A DNA stretch of 64,000 nt from positions 27,809-91,808 of the forward strand of contig CAKZJE010000018.1 of NCBI GenBank assembly GCA_936941155.1, written 5' to 3'. The position numbers and the translations under genes were made by a program. Below the pieces are notes generated by a model. That model saw nothing but the letters and a program-made list of their open reading frames with translations. It did no database searches and was not told the DNA's origin. The stretch is from an uncultured Methylomonas sp. GTDB lineage: Bacteria > Pseudomonadota > Gammaproteobacteria > Methylococcales > Methylomonadaceae. This document shows, in pieces, positions 8,855 to 17,790 of this stretch (positions are counted from its first letter, which is position 1; each line of letters starts with the position of its first letter).

Positions 8855-9211
8855 ATGGCACAACTTGAGATTCAAGAATTAGACAACGCTATCAAACAAG
8901 TTAAAATCATTGGACGACTTGATATACAAGGCACTGGTGAAATAGAAACTTCTTTTACAGCGCACACCGCCAGCAAAAAAGAAAAAGTCATTGTCGATTT
9001 AGCAGACCTCAACTTTCTTTCTTCCATTGGCATACGTCTTTTGCTCACAGCAGCTAAAGCACAAACCAAACGCGGTGGAAAAATAGTGTTTATTAATCCG
9101 CAATCATCCGTAGAAGAAACGTTAGTCATTGCAGGCATCAATTTATTGATTCCAATCTATGATAATGCTGCATTAGCAACTGAAGATTTAAATGCAGCCG
9201 TTACAGAATAA
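8855..9211 (+). CDS. STAS domain anti-sigma factor antagonist
   Basis: The 118-residue STAS protein has VIVDLADLNFLSSIGIRLLL, with a serine at the site phosphorylated in SpoIIAA/RsbV-type antagonists (about residue 58). AAGG precedes the ATG by 7 bases. It is followed 62 bp later by an RsbW-like kinase and then by a PP2C phosphatase, so it is probably the phospho-switch of a partner-switching pathway in the cytoplasm. No sigma factor is nearby, so the output may be something else. Confidence 0.88.
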   Translation: MAQLEIQELDNAIKQVKIIGRLDIQGTGEIETSFTAHTASKKEKVIVDLADLNFLSSIGIRLLLTAAKAQTKRGGKIVFINPQSSVEETLVIAGINLLIPIYDNAALATEDLNAAVTE

Positions 9212-9273
9212 ACCCTGCATAATTTATGATAGCGGCTACCGATTATGATTTATTCAATACAAAGGAGCACGAA

Positions 9274-9684
9274 ATGTTATGCCATTTAACACTTAAAAAT
9301 AACGTTGATGAATTAAATACATTAAGTGCTTGGGTGAATGATAATATTGCCACGCTATTTAAAATACCAGAAAAAACAACGTTTAAAATAGATTTAGTTT
9401 TAACTGAATTAATTTCTAATATTATTAGTTATGCGTATCCAATTGAATGCGATAGCAAAATTGAAATTAAATGTCGTTATTGGCAAGATAATATCGAAAT
9501 TGAAATAGAAGACAGCGGCTCTCCCTTTAATCCTTTAGCTGCACCTGATTTGGTTTTGCCAAAAACGCTTGCAGACGCGGATATAGGCGGATTAGGAATA
9601 CATTTGGTTCGCCATTATATCGATGAGGGGAATTATCAACGTAAAAATGATAAAAATATATTTTCTATGCGTTTAAAAATATAA
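9274..9684 (+). CDS. anti-sigma regulatory kinase (RsbW-like ATPase)
   Basis: The 136-residue protein is an HATPase_c domain of the SpoIIAB/RsbW class. Visible motifs are an N-box region (DLVLTELISNIISYAY), a G1-like EDSGSPFNP and a G2-like GGLGIHLVRHYID. ATG 9274 is chosen because AAAGGAG stands 7 bases upstream; an earlier ATG at 9226 has no Shine-Dalgarno. It should bind and phosphorylate the STAS protein encoded just upstream. Confidence 0.87.
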   Translation: MLCHLTLKNNVDELNTLSAWVNDNIATLFKIPEKTTFKIDLVLTELISNIISYAYPIECDSKIEIKCRYWQDNIEIEIEDSGSPFNPLAAPDLVLPKTLADADIGGLGIHLVRHYIDEGNYQRKNDKNIFSMRLKI

Positions 9685-10064
9685 CCCTCGTTTTTGAAAT
9701 TTACACAGCCTATTTTCTATTTAAAATCCCTGGTTAAAACATATTTAATCAATTTGTGATTTTCATAAATTTTATTCAACTCGCTATACTATTTACTATA
9801 GCTATTCCTACTAGAATTCTTTGTATTGTAAGCTTTAGCTGATGTCTTTTTCTATGGCTAGCGCGTACAATAAAACCAATGAATTATTCTGCTTATACCT
9901 CCACAACGCTTTTCACAATGACAGTATTTATATTTCAACTCTCTTTTTTGAGATTGTTATTGTGAATTCAAATCGTTATTTTCTCTGTATAATTCACCTT
10001 TATCCTTAGTTTAAACACTATATTACTTAGTAAAAATATTTAGCTGTAGAAAAGCTTTTACCTT
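9685..10064. other. A/T-rich gene-free stretch
   Basis: This 380-bp stretch separates the anti-sigma kinase from the PP2C-hemerythrin gene. It is very A/T-rich, and I see no coding frame, strong hairpin or repeat. It probably holds the promoter of the downstream gene, but no convincing -35/-10 pair could be chosen. Confidence 0.5.
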
Positions 10065-11804
10065 ATGGAAAAAACCACGCAAAACTTAGAAAAAAAGCAG
10101 GATGTAGATCTCAGAAAATCTGAAGTAAACATTATTTTTCCTTTAATTCTTTCTAATGGAGAAATCATTAGCGAAGATAGAAGAGCTCCGAGCGAGTCTC
10201 GCTATCGTGCTTATCTTGCAGAGCAACAAATTTTCATAGAAACGCCTTACTACTTAGTTGAATCCTCATTATCAGAATGTCCGGTGAAACATCTGAAAAC
10301 GAGGGATGTGTTAATTACAAAAGGACAACACAATCATTTTTTGTATTTGCTAGTCTCGGGATGTTTGCATATTCATTTTAATTTGACCGATGGCAAAGAA
10401 GTTTTTGTGGTTAAGCAGGGCGAATGTGTGGGCGAAATTTCTTTGTTTGATGGTAATCCTGCCTCTGCGTATGTGATTGCAGGTGAGGCGAGTAAAGTCA
10501 TTGCCATCCATGAAGATGTGTTTTGGCAAAAAGTGGCGATTTTGCCAAATGCTGCAAAAAATCTTTTGCAATTATTGGGCAAAAGAATTCGGCGTAGTAA
10601 TGAAGAATTACTGAAAGGCATAGAACAGCAGCTTAGACACGAACAACTACAAAAAGAATTAACCGTTGCGGCTGAAATTCAAATGAATATGCTGCCCAAA
10701 TTTCATCATTTATTTCCACAACATCCACAACTCAAAGCTTATGGCATCATGCGTCCTGCCAAAGAAATTGGGGGGGATTTTTATGACGCTTTTGAGGTTG
10801 ATGCAGAACATATTGTGATTACGATTGGCGATGTGTCAGGCAAAGGGATTCCAGCGGCGTTGTTTATGATGGAAACAATGACTTTGCTAAGATCAAAAAT
10901 CACTAAGCCGAAACGTTTTGCCACAGCCTTAATTACGGTGAATAAACTCTTATGTGAAAATAATGAGAGCAATATGTTTGTTACGCTGTTTGTGGGCTTG
11001 TTAAATGTGGTGACGGGTGAGTTACGCTATTTAAACGCAGGTCACAACCCGCCTTTATTATCTCGAAAAAATAATCCGTTTCACTTATTAACTGTTCCGA
11101 AAAATATTTTATTAGGTGTTTATGACGAAGCGCGTTATGAAGTGGCGCATACCAAATTAGAAGAAGGCGATAGTTTAGTTTTGTACACGGACGGCGTTAC
11201 AGAGGCTGAAAATACTCTGCAAGAGTTTTTTTCATTAGATCGCACCATTGAAGTTTTAAATTCCAGCTATAGCGATGTCAAAATTTTAGTCAACACCTTA
11301 GCAGATAAAGTAACTGAGTTTTGTGGTATGCAGCCGCAGTCCGATGACATAACGATTTTTGCCTTACAATACAATCCAAAAGCCACGCTCGATATTAAAC
11401 ATAGCTTTTTTGAATGGACGGATGATTTAAGTATGGGTATTCCTGAAATTGATGAGCAACACAAAATCTTAATCGACTTGATTAATCAACTCTATGAAGA
11501 AATCATGGTGAAACATTCGGATATTGAAGTGATTGACGAAGTGCTGCATGAGCTTGTGGAATATACAAATGTACATTTCAATGCAGAAGAAAAGATTTTT
11601 CACGCTTTTGGGTATAAAGATGTAAAAATACATAGTCAATATCATTCAGAGCTAAAAAAGAAATTAAAGGAAATCCAAGCCAAAAGTAAAGAGAATAAAA
11701 TGGTCGATAACAATGAATTACTGATGTTCCTTAAAAACTGGTTGCAACATCATATTGCAGTTGAAGACAAACAATCCTTTCTTTATCTTAGTTCACGGTT
11801 GTGA
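10065..11804 (+). CDS. cNMP-binding / PP2C (SpoIIE-type) phosphatase / hemerythrin protein
   Basis: The 579-residue protein has three domains in order. Residues about 75-190 are a cyclic nucleotide-binding domain (GECVGEISLFDGNPASAYVIAGE). Residues about 215-440 are a SpoIIE/RsbU-type PP2C phosphatase (AAEIQMNMLP, GGDFYDAF, IGDVSGKGIPAALFM, AGHNPP, TDGVTEAEN, SDDITI). Residues about 450-579 are a bacteriohemerythrin (EIDEQHKIL, HFNAEEKIF, HSQYH, HHIAVED), which keeps the His and acidic ligands of a di-iron O2-binding site. With the STAS protein and RsbW-like kinase upstream it should dephosphorylate the STAS antagonist, so oxygen or redox state and perhaps a nucleotide would feed into the switch. 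The pathway logic is inferred; the domains are clear. Confidence 0.9.
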   Translation: MEKTTQNLEKKQDVDLRKSEVNIIFPLILSNGEIISEDRRAPSESRYRAYLAEQQIFIETPYYLVESSLSECPVKHLKTRDVLITKGQHNHFLYLLVSGCLHIHFNLTDGKEVFVVKQGECVGEISLFDGNPASAYVIAGEASKVIAIHEDVFWQKVAILPNAAKNLLQLLGKRIRRSNEELLKGIEQQLRHEQLQKELTVAAEIQMNMLPKFHHLFPQHPQLKAYGIMRPAKEIGGDFYDAFEVDAEHIVITIGDVSGKGIPAALFMMETMTLLRSKITKPKRFATALITVNKLLCENNESNMFVTLFVGLLNVVTGELRYLNAGHNPPLLSRKNNPFHLLTVPKNILLGVYDEARYEVAHTKLEEGDSLVLYTDGVTEAENTLQEFFSLDRTIEVLNSSYSDVKILVNTLADKVTEFCGMQPQSDDITIFALQYNPKATLDIKHSFFEWTDDLSMGIPEIDEQHKILIDLINQLYEEIMVKHSDIEVIDEVLHELVEYTNVHFNAEEKIFHAFGYKDVKIHSQYHSELKKKLKEIQAKSKENKMVDNNELLMFLKNWLQHHIAVEDKQSFLYLSSRL

Positions 11805-11919
11805 TACGGTGTTTTTAAAACAGCGACGGGCAACTTGTTTGGAAAATTTCACTCCCGCCTAGTTTGCTGATAATTACAAGAAATCGCTTTTGTCTGCCGA
11901 AATACCATAGAGGTGTCTT

Positions 11920-12192
11920 ATTAAAACTATACTCGCCATTTTTATGATTATTTTAATCATGCTACTGCAAAATCGCTTATGGAACGGTGATGGCGGCATC
12001 GGGCAAATTTTAGAATATGAAAATCGCCTTGAATCGTTAAAAAAAGAAGTGCAAGAAAGCCAAGACCGCAATGCTGGACTTTATGCCGAGGTGCTGAATT
12101 TAAGAAATGGTTCAGAAGCGATTGAAGAACGCGCCCGCCATGAATTAGGGATGATTAAAGAAAATGAAACTTTTTATCAAATTATTGAGTAA
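11920..12192 (+). CDS. ftsB: cell division protein FtsB, probable ATT start
   Basis: FtsB is a bitopic divisome protein that forms a complex with FtsL and FtsQ. The frame shows a membrane segment ending in MLLQNRLWNGDGG, a coiled coil (residues about 30-60) and the EAIEERARHELGMIKENETFYQ tail of the family. The first ATG (11944) gives 82 residues with an unusually short N-terminus. Translating eight codons further, from ATT at 11920, gives (M)KTILAIF before it, restoring the usual length, with AGAGG about 5-6 bases upstream; an in-frame TAG at 11908 bars any longer start. The identity is firm; the ATT start is an inference. Confidence 0.85.
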   Translation: MKTILAIFMIILIMLLQNRLWNGDGGIGQILEYENRLESLKKEVQESQDRNAGLYAEVLNLRNGSEAIEERARHELGMIKENETFYQIIE

Positions 12193-13033
12193 GTATAAGT
12201 TTTTTATACTCTTAATCTTTTTTCTTACGCTTTTAATCCTAGGACTGTGGGCTTTCTGGTTTGAACCTTCACGTTTTATTACCACCACAACCCATATTAA
12301 AATACACCAATGGTCTGCAAAATGTGATAGTTTAAAAATTGTGGTTTTGTCCGATTTGCATGTCGGTTCACCTCATAATGATTTGAATAATTTACGCAAA
12401 GTTGTCGAAGCAACCAATACAATACAACCGGATTTGATTTTATTAGCAGGGGATTTTGTTATTCACGAAGTCATCGGTGGAGACTTTGTTAAACCTGAAT
12501 TAATTGCGCCAGAATTGAAAAAACTACAGGCAAAGCTGGGTGTTTATGCTGTATTAGGCAATCATGATTGGTGGTATAGCGGCTGGAAAATGCAGGAAAT
12601 TTTCAGACGAGAACAAATTTCGCTATTGGAAAATAAGGCTATTTTGCTGAAAAACGGCAGTTGTCAGTTTTGGCTGGCAGGAATTGGCGATTATTGGGGG
12701 GCGCATTTTGATACAGATAAAGCCCTGCGCGGTGTGCCTGAAAAAGATGTAGTGATTGCATTTACCCACAACCCCGATATTTTTTATGAACTCCCCTTTC
12801 GGATTGCAATTACTTTTGCAGGTCACACGCATGGTGGGCAAGTCAATTTACCGCTCCTAGGACGATTAATCGTGCCTTCGCAATACGGCGAAAAATTAGC
12901 TAGCGGCTATATTGCCGAAGGCAGGCGGAATATGTTTGTGACGACTGGTATTGGCACGAGCATTTTGCCAGTCAGATTTCGAGTGCCACCAGAAATTGCG
13001 GTTGTTTATCTACATTCGCGTTCTTCACATTAA
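12164..13033 (+). CDS. membrane-anchored calcineurin-like metallophosphoesterase (YkuE-like)
   Basis: The 289-residue protein has one N-terminal membrane helix (residues about 10-32) and then a metallophosphoesterase domain with the five metal-binding blocks: LSDLHVG, AGDFV, LGNHDWW, FTHNPD and GHTHGGQ. YkuE/LpxG-like members act on membrane or nucleotide phosphoesters; the substrate cannot be read from sequence. It overlaps ftsB by 29 bases and is followed 15 bp later by ispD, so it interrupts the usual direct ftsB-ispD junction and is co-transcribed with both. Confidence 0.88.
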   Translation: MKLFIKLLSKYKFFILLIFFLTLLILGLWAFWFEPSRFITTTTHIKIHQWSAKCDSLKIVVLSDLHVGSPHNDLNNLRKVVEATNTIQPDLILLAGDFVIHEVIGGDFVKPELIAPELKKLQAKLGVYAVLGNHDWWYSGWKMQEIFRREQISLLENKAILLKNGSCQFWLAGIGDYWGAHFDTDKALRGVPEKDVVIAFTHNPDIFYELPFRIAITFAGHTHGGQVNLPLLGRLIVPSQYGEKLASGYIAEGRRNMFVTTGIGTSILPVRFRVPPEIAVVYLHSRSSH

Positions 13034-13048
13034 ACTTTAAAATTTTTT

Positions 13049-13738
13049 ATGAATTCACCAAAATATTTTGCCGTTGTGCCTGCCGCTGGCGTGGGAAAAC
13101 GAATGCAAGCCGATCGCCCCAAACAATATTTACCTCTGCAAAATCAAACTGTTATTGAATGTACTTTAACCCGTCTGTTGCAAGCTGATGTTTTTACAAC
13201 CATTGCCGTAGCGATTTCTGCTGAAGACCCGTATTGGCCTGAGTTAGACATCTCAAAACACGCAAAAATTTTAACCGCAGCGGGCGGCAAAGAACGGGCA
13301 GATTCGGTGTTATCGGCATTAAAAAGCTTGGAAAATCAAGTACAAGCAGATGATTGGGTGTTAGTGCATGATGCGGCTAGACCTTGTATTACTTCTGGCG
13401 ATATGCATAAGTTAATAGAAACTCTGAAAAACGATGCGACAGGCGGCATTTTGGCGTTGCCTTCGCACGACACTTTAAAACAAGTGAATGGCGACAATAT
13501 TCAAAGCACGTTAGATCGCCGCACTGTCTGGCGAGCCTTAACGCCGCAAATGTTCCGCTATGGCGTGTTGAAACAAGCATTGCAACAAACGCAGGGGAAT
13601 TTGGCAATTACCGATGAAGCTAGCGCGTTAGAATTAACAGGATTGCCTGCGAAAATTGTCGAAGGTCGCCCTGACAATATCAAAATTACCCAACCGGAAG
13701 ATTTACTTTTAGCACAATTTTATTTGGAGCAGCAATAA
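13049..13738 (+). CDS. ispD: 2-C-methyl-D-erythritol 4-phosphate cytidylyltransferase
   Basis: IspD couples CTP to MEP in the non-mevalonate isoprenoid pathway. The N-terminal [20 protein letters not shown] nucleotide-binding loop, [10 protein letters not shown] and the late ITDEASALE and [14 protein letters not shown] motifs are all present in 229 residues, the normal length. Its stop overlaps the ispF start by one base (TAATG). Confidence 0.97.
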   Translation: MNSPKYFAVVPAAGVGKRMQADRPKQYLPLQNQTVIECTLTRLLQADVFTTIAVAISAEDPYWPELDISKHAKILTAAGGKERADSVLSALKSLENQVQADDWVLVHDAARPCITSGDMHKLIETLKNDATGGILALPSHDTLKQVNGDNIQSTLDRRTVWRALTPQMFRYGVLKQALQQTQGNLAITDEASALELTGLPAKIVEGRPDNIKITQPEDLLLAQFYLEQQ

Positions 13739-14211
13739 TGATACGCATAGGACAAGGTTATGATGTACATCGTTTTACGGATGGCAATTCTATTATTTTA
13801 GGGGGCGTGACGATTCCTTACGAGCAAGCTTTGGAAGCGCATTCGGATGGTGATGTGGTTTTGCACGCTTTAGCGGATGCGTTATTAGGAGCGGCGGCGT
13901 TAGGTGATATTGGCAAACATTTTCCTGATACTGATCCTGCTTTTAAAGGTGCGGATAGTCGGGTGTTATTGCGCCATGTTTATCACATTGTGCAAGAAAA
14001 AGGTTATGACTTGATTAACGCCGACATCACTATTATTGCGCAAGCTCCAAAAATGTCACCGCACACTGCGCAAATGTGTCGCAATATTGCCGAAGATTTG
14101 GATGTAGAATTCGATTGCATTAATGTGAAAGCGACCACGACTGAAAAACTGGGTTTTGAAGGACGCAAAGAAGGCATTGCAGTGCAAGCGATTGTTTTAA
14201 TTGAAAGCTAG
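13738..14211 (+). CDS. ispF: 2-C-methyl-D-erythritol 2,4-cyclodiphosphate synthase
   Basis: The 157-residue trimeric, zinc-dependent enzyme makes MEcPP from CDP-ME-phosphate. It shows the opening [10 protein letters not shown] and [18 protein letters not shown] with the metal ligands, [10 protein letters not shown], and the late [17 protein letters not shown]. It overlaps ispD. In many gammaproteobacteria truD would follow; here two unrelated genes intervene. Confidence 0.98.
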   Translation: MIRIGQGYDVHRFTDGNSIILGGVTIPYEQALEAHSDGDVVLHALADALLGAAALGDIGKHFPDTDPAFKGADSRVLLRHVYHIVQEKGYDLINADITIIAQAPKMSPHTAQMCRNIAEDLDVEFDCINVKATTTEKLGFEGRKEGIAVQAIVLIES

Positions 14212-14216
14212 AAATT

Positions 14217-14666
14217 ATGGAAGATTTTGCAGGCGCATATTTAGCAAGGAAAAATGATCTTTCCGCATTACCAAAAAATCAACATCATGCTATTGCTATT
14301 TTTCATTTAGGCGGAATTGCAGTTGAATGTCGCCTAAAATCTTTATTGCTTGATTATCATCGAATCAACAAGTTTGATGAAAATAGCAACCGTCCGAAAG
14401 ATTCTATGTACAATCAACCTGTTGCCAATCCGAGTCATGGATTATTGACAGCACTTAGACGAATGCCGGACTTTTATAAAAGAGCTACTTCAGATATGCA
14501 AGTCTTGAAGCATCTTCAAACAATTCTTTATCCGCTAGGATCAACTGATGCTGACTATATTAGTTTGCGCTATATTCCTCAAACTACTCAATCACAAGAA
14601 GATTGGCAAAAAAGTTTTGATTATGTTTGTGGTTGGTTAGAAAAAAATGAGAAAACAGTCCTATGA
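14217..14666 (+). CDS. HEPN-like small protein, partner of the ATPase downstream
   Basis: The 149-residue protein starts 5 bp after ispF and overlaps the next gene by 4 bases (ATGA). Residues about 20-50 (HHAIAIFHLGGIAVECRLKSLL) resemble the first helices of HEPN domains, which are often RNases or nucleic-acid-binding parts of defence and toxin systems. A clear catalytic Rx4-6H motif is not evident, so the HEPN call is tentative. The overlap with the dual-P-loop ATPase argues that the two work together. Confidence 0.55.
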   Translation: MEDFAGAYLARKNDLSALPKNQHHAIAIFHLGGIAVECRLKSLLLDYHRINKFDENSNRPKDSMYNQPVANPSHGLLTALRRMPDFYKRATSDMQVLKHLQTILYPLGSTDADYISLRYIPQTTQSQEDWQKSFDYVCGWLEKNEKTVL

Positions 14667-17317
14667 AAGCTGCAATCCAACTCAGAAAAGCCCTGAATCA
14701 AAAGTTTCCTAAACAATTTGAATTAGATATTGGCGAAGGCGGTTTTGTTTTACTAACCATTATTTCAAATCAGTTTGAAAAAAGGACTCGAAAAGAACGC
14801 TTAGAGCAAGTTGAGCTGTTAATAAAAGAATCAGGATTAACGCCAGGAATCATAGAGCTTTATACCGTTGATGAAGCGACCAATGAGGGCGTTTCAATTT
14901 CAAACACAGAAGATACAGCTCCTTTATCATGGCAAGATGCTGTGGCAATGTTATCTGCGGGTAAAACTTCATTTGCTAAAAAACCTAAACACTCTATTAA
15001 GCGCGTAGTGTTTTATTCCTATAAAGGCGGAGTTGGACGAACTACTGCTTTAATTCAAACGGCTTTTCAATTAGCAAGACAAGGCAAGCGCGTTGTTTTA
15101 GTGGATATGGACGTAGAAGCTCCAGGATTACAAGCTTTATTGCCACCTACTGATAAGCCTGTTGATGAGGGTTTGATTGATTATTTATGGGAGCGTCAAA
15201 CCTGCTTTTTTGATGAATATCATCAGCCGCAAATTGAATTAACCAATATCATTTATAGCGTTAAAGATAGCCAATCACGTCGTGATTTATTTATTGTCCC
15301 TGCCGGAAAAATAGGACAGCGTTATATTCAGCGTTTATCCATCCTTTCCACCACACATTTATTTTCTGCAAATACAGACCCTTGGCATCAATTTGAAGAG
15401 GAGCTTTGGAAACAATATCAACCCGATATTATGCTAATTGATGCGCGTACCGGATTAAATGAATGGGGTGGATTATCTTTATTGCAGCTTGCGGATGAAG
15501 CATTTGTGGTTTTATATCCCAGTCAACAAAATGCAGAAGGGATTTGTTTTGTTAGAAATTTATTAAAAGAATTAACGGGCGTTCAAGCTAAATTAGTTTT
15601 ATCGCCTATTCCAGAAGGAGCTATTGGTCGTTCTCTTGTGGAAAAAATTGAACCTGACTTAAATCTTGAAGTAGATATAAGAAAAGATCTGAGAGGAGAA
15701 AAAGAAGAAATTAAAGAGGAAGTTATTAAAATTCCTTATCTTCCTGATATTGCGGCCAGTTATCAGTTTCCAGTTGAAAATGCTCTGAGTTGGTATGCAC
15801 CATTAGCGAATCAATTGCTTGAAATTAGCGGTATCGAAGAAACAGTAGCAATACTAGCCGAGTCTAACCGTTTAGAATTAATTAAATCTTTAAGTTTTCC
15901 TGAGCCAAATGCTGAAAGTATTTTGGATACAGAATTTGATTTTAATACTATTTTTCAAAAAACTGCTGATTTTGATCTCTTCTTAGAAGATTCTGTTTGG
16001 GTAATTAGAGGACGTAAAGGAACTGGAAAATCAGCACTTTATAAGTTATTCACTAAATATACAGAAATTGCTAAAAAACGCGCTGGTGGCATATTAAATA
16101 ATATTAGCATTTCCTCTGGGCATGGTATTAACAATACATTTAAACCTAATGCGGATGTTTTTTCAGATATTCAAAAACAAATAGTAACGGATGATTCAGA
16201 TTGGCTATCAATATGGCGTGCTTATGCCATTATTCGTCTTTATCAATCTTATCCAGAATTTACTGATATTATCAAATCAGTAAAATTAAATAGCTTGTCT
16301 TCTCGCTTAGAATACAATTTTAAGGTAACTGAAAATATCGCATGGGAATCTAAACACACGTCAAAACTTTTAGAATTTGCAACTGATACAAAATTAAATG
16401 GTTTGTGTCGTGATGCTATTACTCATTTCAATAATTATTTGAAAAATAAAAATCAAAAAATATGGTTGCTTTATGATGATTTAGATCAAGATATTAGAGA
16501 GAATACGAGTTGGCAAAAAGAGGCTCTCGGTGGATTAATGCGTTTAATTTACGATACCAACAATAATAATTTGTATCAAATTCGTTTTAAGGTTTTTTTG
16601 CGTGAAGATATTTGGAGTAATTTAGTTTTCACCAATAAAAGCCATTTCGGTGATGCCAGAACTTTACTTTTAAAATGGGACAAAGAAGATTTTTTCCGTT
16701 TAGCCTATCGTTTAGCTGTTGGTGGTTCAGAAAAATTTAAAACTTTTACTCACCGTATTTTGCCATTGGCGGACAATCAATTGGATGAAACTAATGAAGA
16801 AACTTTACGACAAGCTTTATCACCTCTATGGGGATTGCGCCAAAAAAGTAAAAATGCTTATGTTGCTCAATGGGTATATTCGCGTTTAACAGATTCCAGT
16901 GAAAATACTTATCCTCGTTCATTAACTATTCTATTAAATACCGCAAAAAATGTTGAGTTAAAACAAAACCAAGGTAAAAATGCACCTAGTGATCATTTAT
17001 TACGTTGGAATTCTTTAACTCAAGGTTTGGAAGCAGCATCCAAAGAACGCTGTGAAGCTATTAGACAGGAATATGATTCTGAATTATCAGAGTTTTTTAA
17101 CAAAATTACTGATCTTGAGTCATTGTTTAAAGAGGATAATTTAAAACGAGTATGGCAAGAAACAATGCAATCAAAATTATCGTATGATTTATTCGTTAAA
17201 AAATTAAAAGATATTGGTCTATTAGAAACTAAAAAATATTCTCACTATGATTATGCGATTGCAAATATTTATGTATATGGTTTTGGTATTTCAAGAAAAC
17301 AAGGACAACGGAAATAA
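14663..17317 (+). CDS. dual P-loop protein: KGGVGR MinD/ParA-like plus second ATPase domain
   Basis: This 884-residue protein contains two ATPase regions. After a small N-terminal domain (1 to about 110), a MinD/ParA-like domain carries the deviant Walker A YKGGVGRTT (Lys near 121) and VDMDVEAPG, with IDARTGLNEWGG further on. Around residue 450 a second Walker A, RGRKGTGKSALY, begins an AAA-like domain with a Walker B-like WLLYDDLDQDI near 600. The C-terminal 250 residues look helical. There is no membrane segment. The KGGVGR variant and AAA fusion resemble large ATPases in defence neighbourhoods, not cell-division MinD. It is coupled to the HEPN-like gene and lodged between ispF and a decayed truD. 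Its function is unknown; antiviral or toxin activity is an inference. Confidence 0.75.
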   Translation: MKAAIQLRKALNQKFPKQFELDIGEGGFVLLTIISNQFEKRTRKERLEQVELLIKESGLTPGIIELYTVDEATNEGVSISNTEDTAPLSWQDAVAMLSAGKTSFAKKPKHSIKRVVFYSYKGGVGRTTALIQTAFQLARQGKRVVLVDMDVEAPGLQALLPPTDKPVDEGLIDYLWERQTCFFDEYHQPQIELTNIIYSVKDSQSRRDLFIVPAGKIGQRYIQRLSILSTTHLFSANTDPWHQFEEELWKQYQPDIMLIDARTGLNEWGGLSLLQLADEAFVVLYPSQQNAEGICFVRNLLKELTGVQAKLVLSPIPEGAIGRSLVEKIEPDLNLEVDIRKDLRGEKEEIKEEVIKIPYLPDIAASYQFPVENALSWYAPLANQLLEISGIEETVAILAESNRLELIKSLSFPEPNAESILDTEFDFNTIFQKTADFDLFLEDSVWVIRGRKGTGKSALYKLFTKYTEIAKKRAGGILNNISISSGHGINNTFKPNADVFSDIQKQIVTDDSDWLSIWRAYAIIRLYQSYPEFTDIIKSVKLNSLSSRLEYNFKVTENIAWESKHTSKLLEFATDTKLNGLCRDAITHFNNYLKNKNQKIWLLYDDLDQDIRENTSWQKEALGGLMRLIYDTNNNNLYQIRFKVFLREDIWSNLVFTNKSHFGDARTLLLKWDKEDFFRLAYRLAVGGSEKFKTFTHRILPLADNQLDETNEETLRQALSPLWGLRQKSKNAYVAQWVYSRLTDSSENTYPRSLTILLNTAKNVELKQNQGKNAPSDHLLRWNSLTQGLEAASKERCEAIRQEYDSELSEFFNKITDLESLFKEDNLKRVWQETMQSKLSYDLFVKKLKDIGLLETKKYSHYDYAIANIYVYGFGISRKQGQRK

Positions 17318-17339
17318 TATATAAACTTGTGCTTTTTAA

Positions 17340-17632
17340 GTGTTTTCTTACAATACCTTAACAATTGGATTAACCTTGTCTTACTCACTCCCCATTTGGG
17401 CTTATGCCTACGGTTCACTAGCCGCCCCAGGCAAAATCAAAACCTTAGCGGCTGATTTTATTGTCGAAGAACTTTTGCCATTTCAACCCGAAGGCAACGG
17501 CGAGCACGTTTTTCTACACATTTAAAAAACAGGCTAAAACACTGAATACGTTGCTCGTCTTCTTGCGAATCTATCTTATTTGCCACAAAAATACAAAGTA
17601 ATATACAGCTTTGCAGGCTGTTTCTATGATTG
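17340..17632 (+). pseudogene. truD: decayed 5' fragment of truD
   Basis: The frame from 17340 reads AYGSLAAPGKIKTLAADFIV, EELLPF and GNGEHVFLHI, which matches the N-terminus of tRNA pseudouridine-13 synthase TruD. It is then broken by TAA (17523-17525), resumes as KTG, is broken by another TAA, and resumes as NTEYVARLLANLS with a weak continuation to about 17630. No catalytic aspartate region or C-terminal domain follows. Gammaproteobacteria usually have truD directly after ispF, so this is the remnant of the native gene beyond the inserted HEPN/ATPase pair. Confidence 0.82.
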
Positions 17633-17665
17633 ACGTTAGCGTTGTAATATAAACTGAAAATTTTC

Positions 17666-17683
17666 AAGACGACCAGTCGTCTT
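17666..17683. repeat. dispersed 18-bp palindrome, copy 2
   Basis: AAGACGACCAGTCGTCTT, a perfect match to the consensus, with TTTTC on the left and TTAAG on the right. It lies between the truD remnant and the terminator of the corB-like gene. Confidence 0.85.
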
Positions 17684-17714
17684 AAGTAAATTCGATTCAA
17701 AAGAATAGGGCACA

Positions 17715-17752
17715 AAAAAACCGCCTTTAAGTTTCCACAAAGGCGGTTTTTT
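17715..17752. terminator. bidirectional intrinsic terminator
   Basis: AAAAAACCGCCTTT and AAAGGCGGTTTTTT form a 14-bp stem with a T-run on either strand. It can end transcription from the left (ATPase and truD remnant) and from the corB-like gene on the minus strand. Confidence 0.85.
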
Positions 17753-17790
17753 AATTCGTTATGGCGTATTTTCGTTGGGTTATATTTGAA

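Noticed and set aside
17340..17525. A 61-residue gene from GTG 17340
   Set aside because: It is the start of a TruD frame that continues past stop codons with TruD-like sequence, so it is a remnant and not a small gene.
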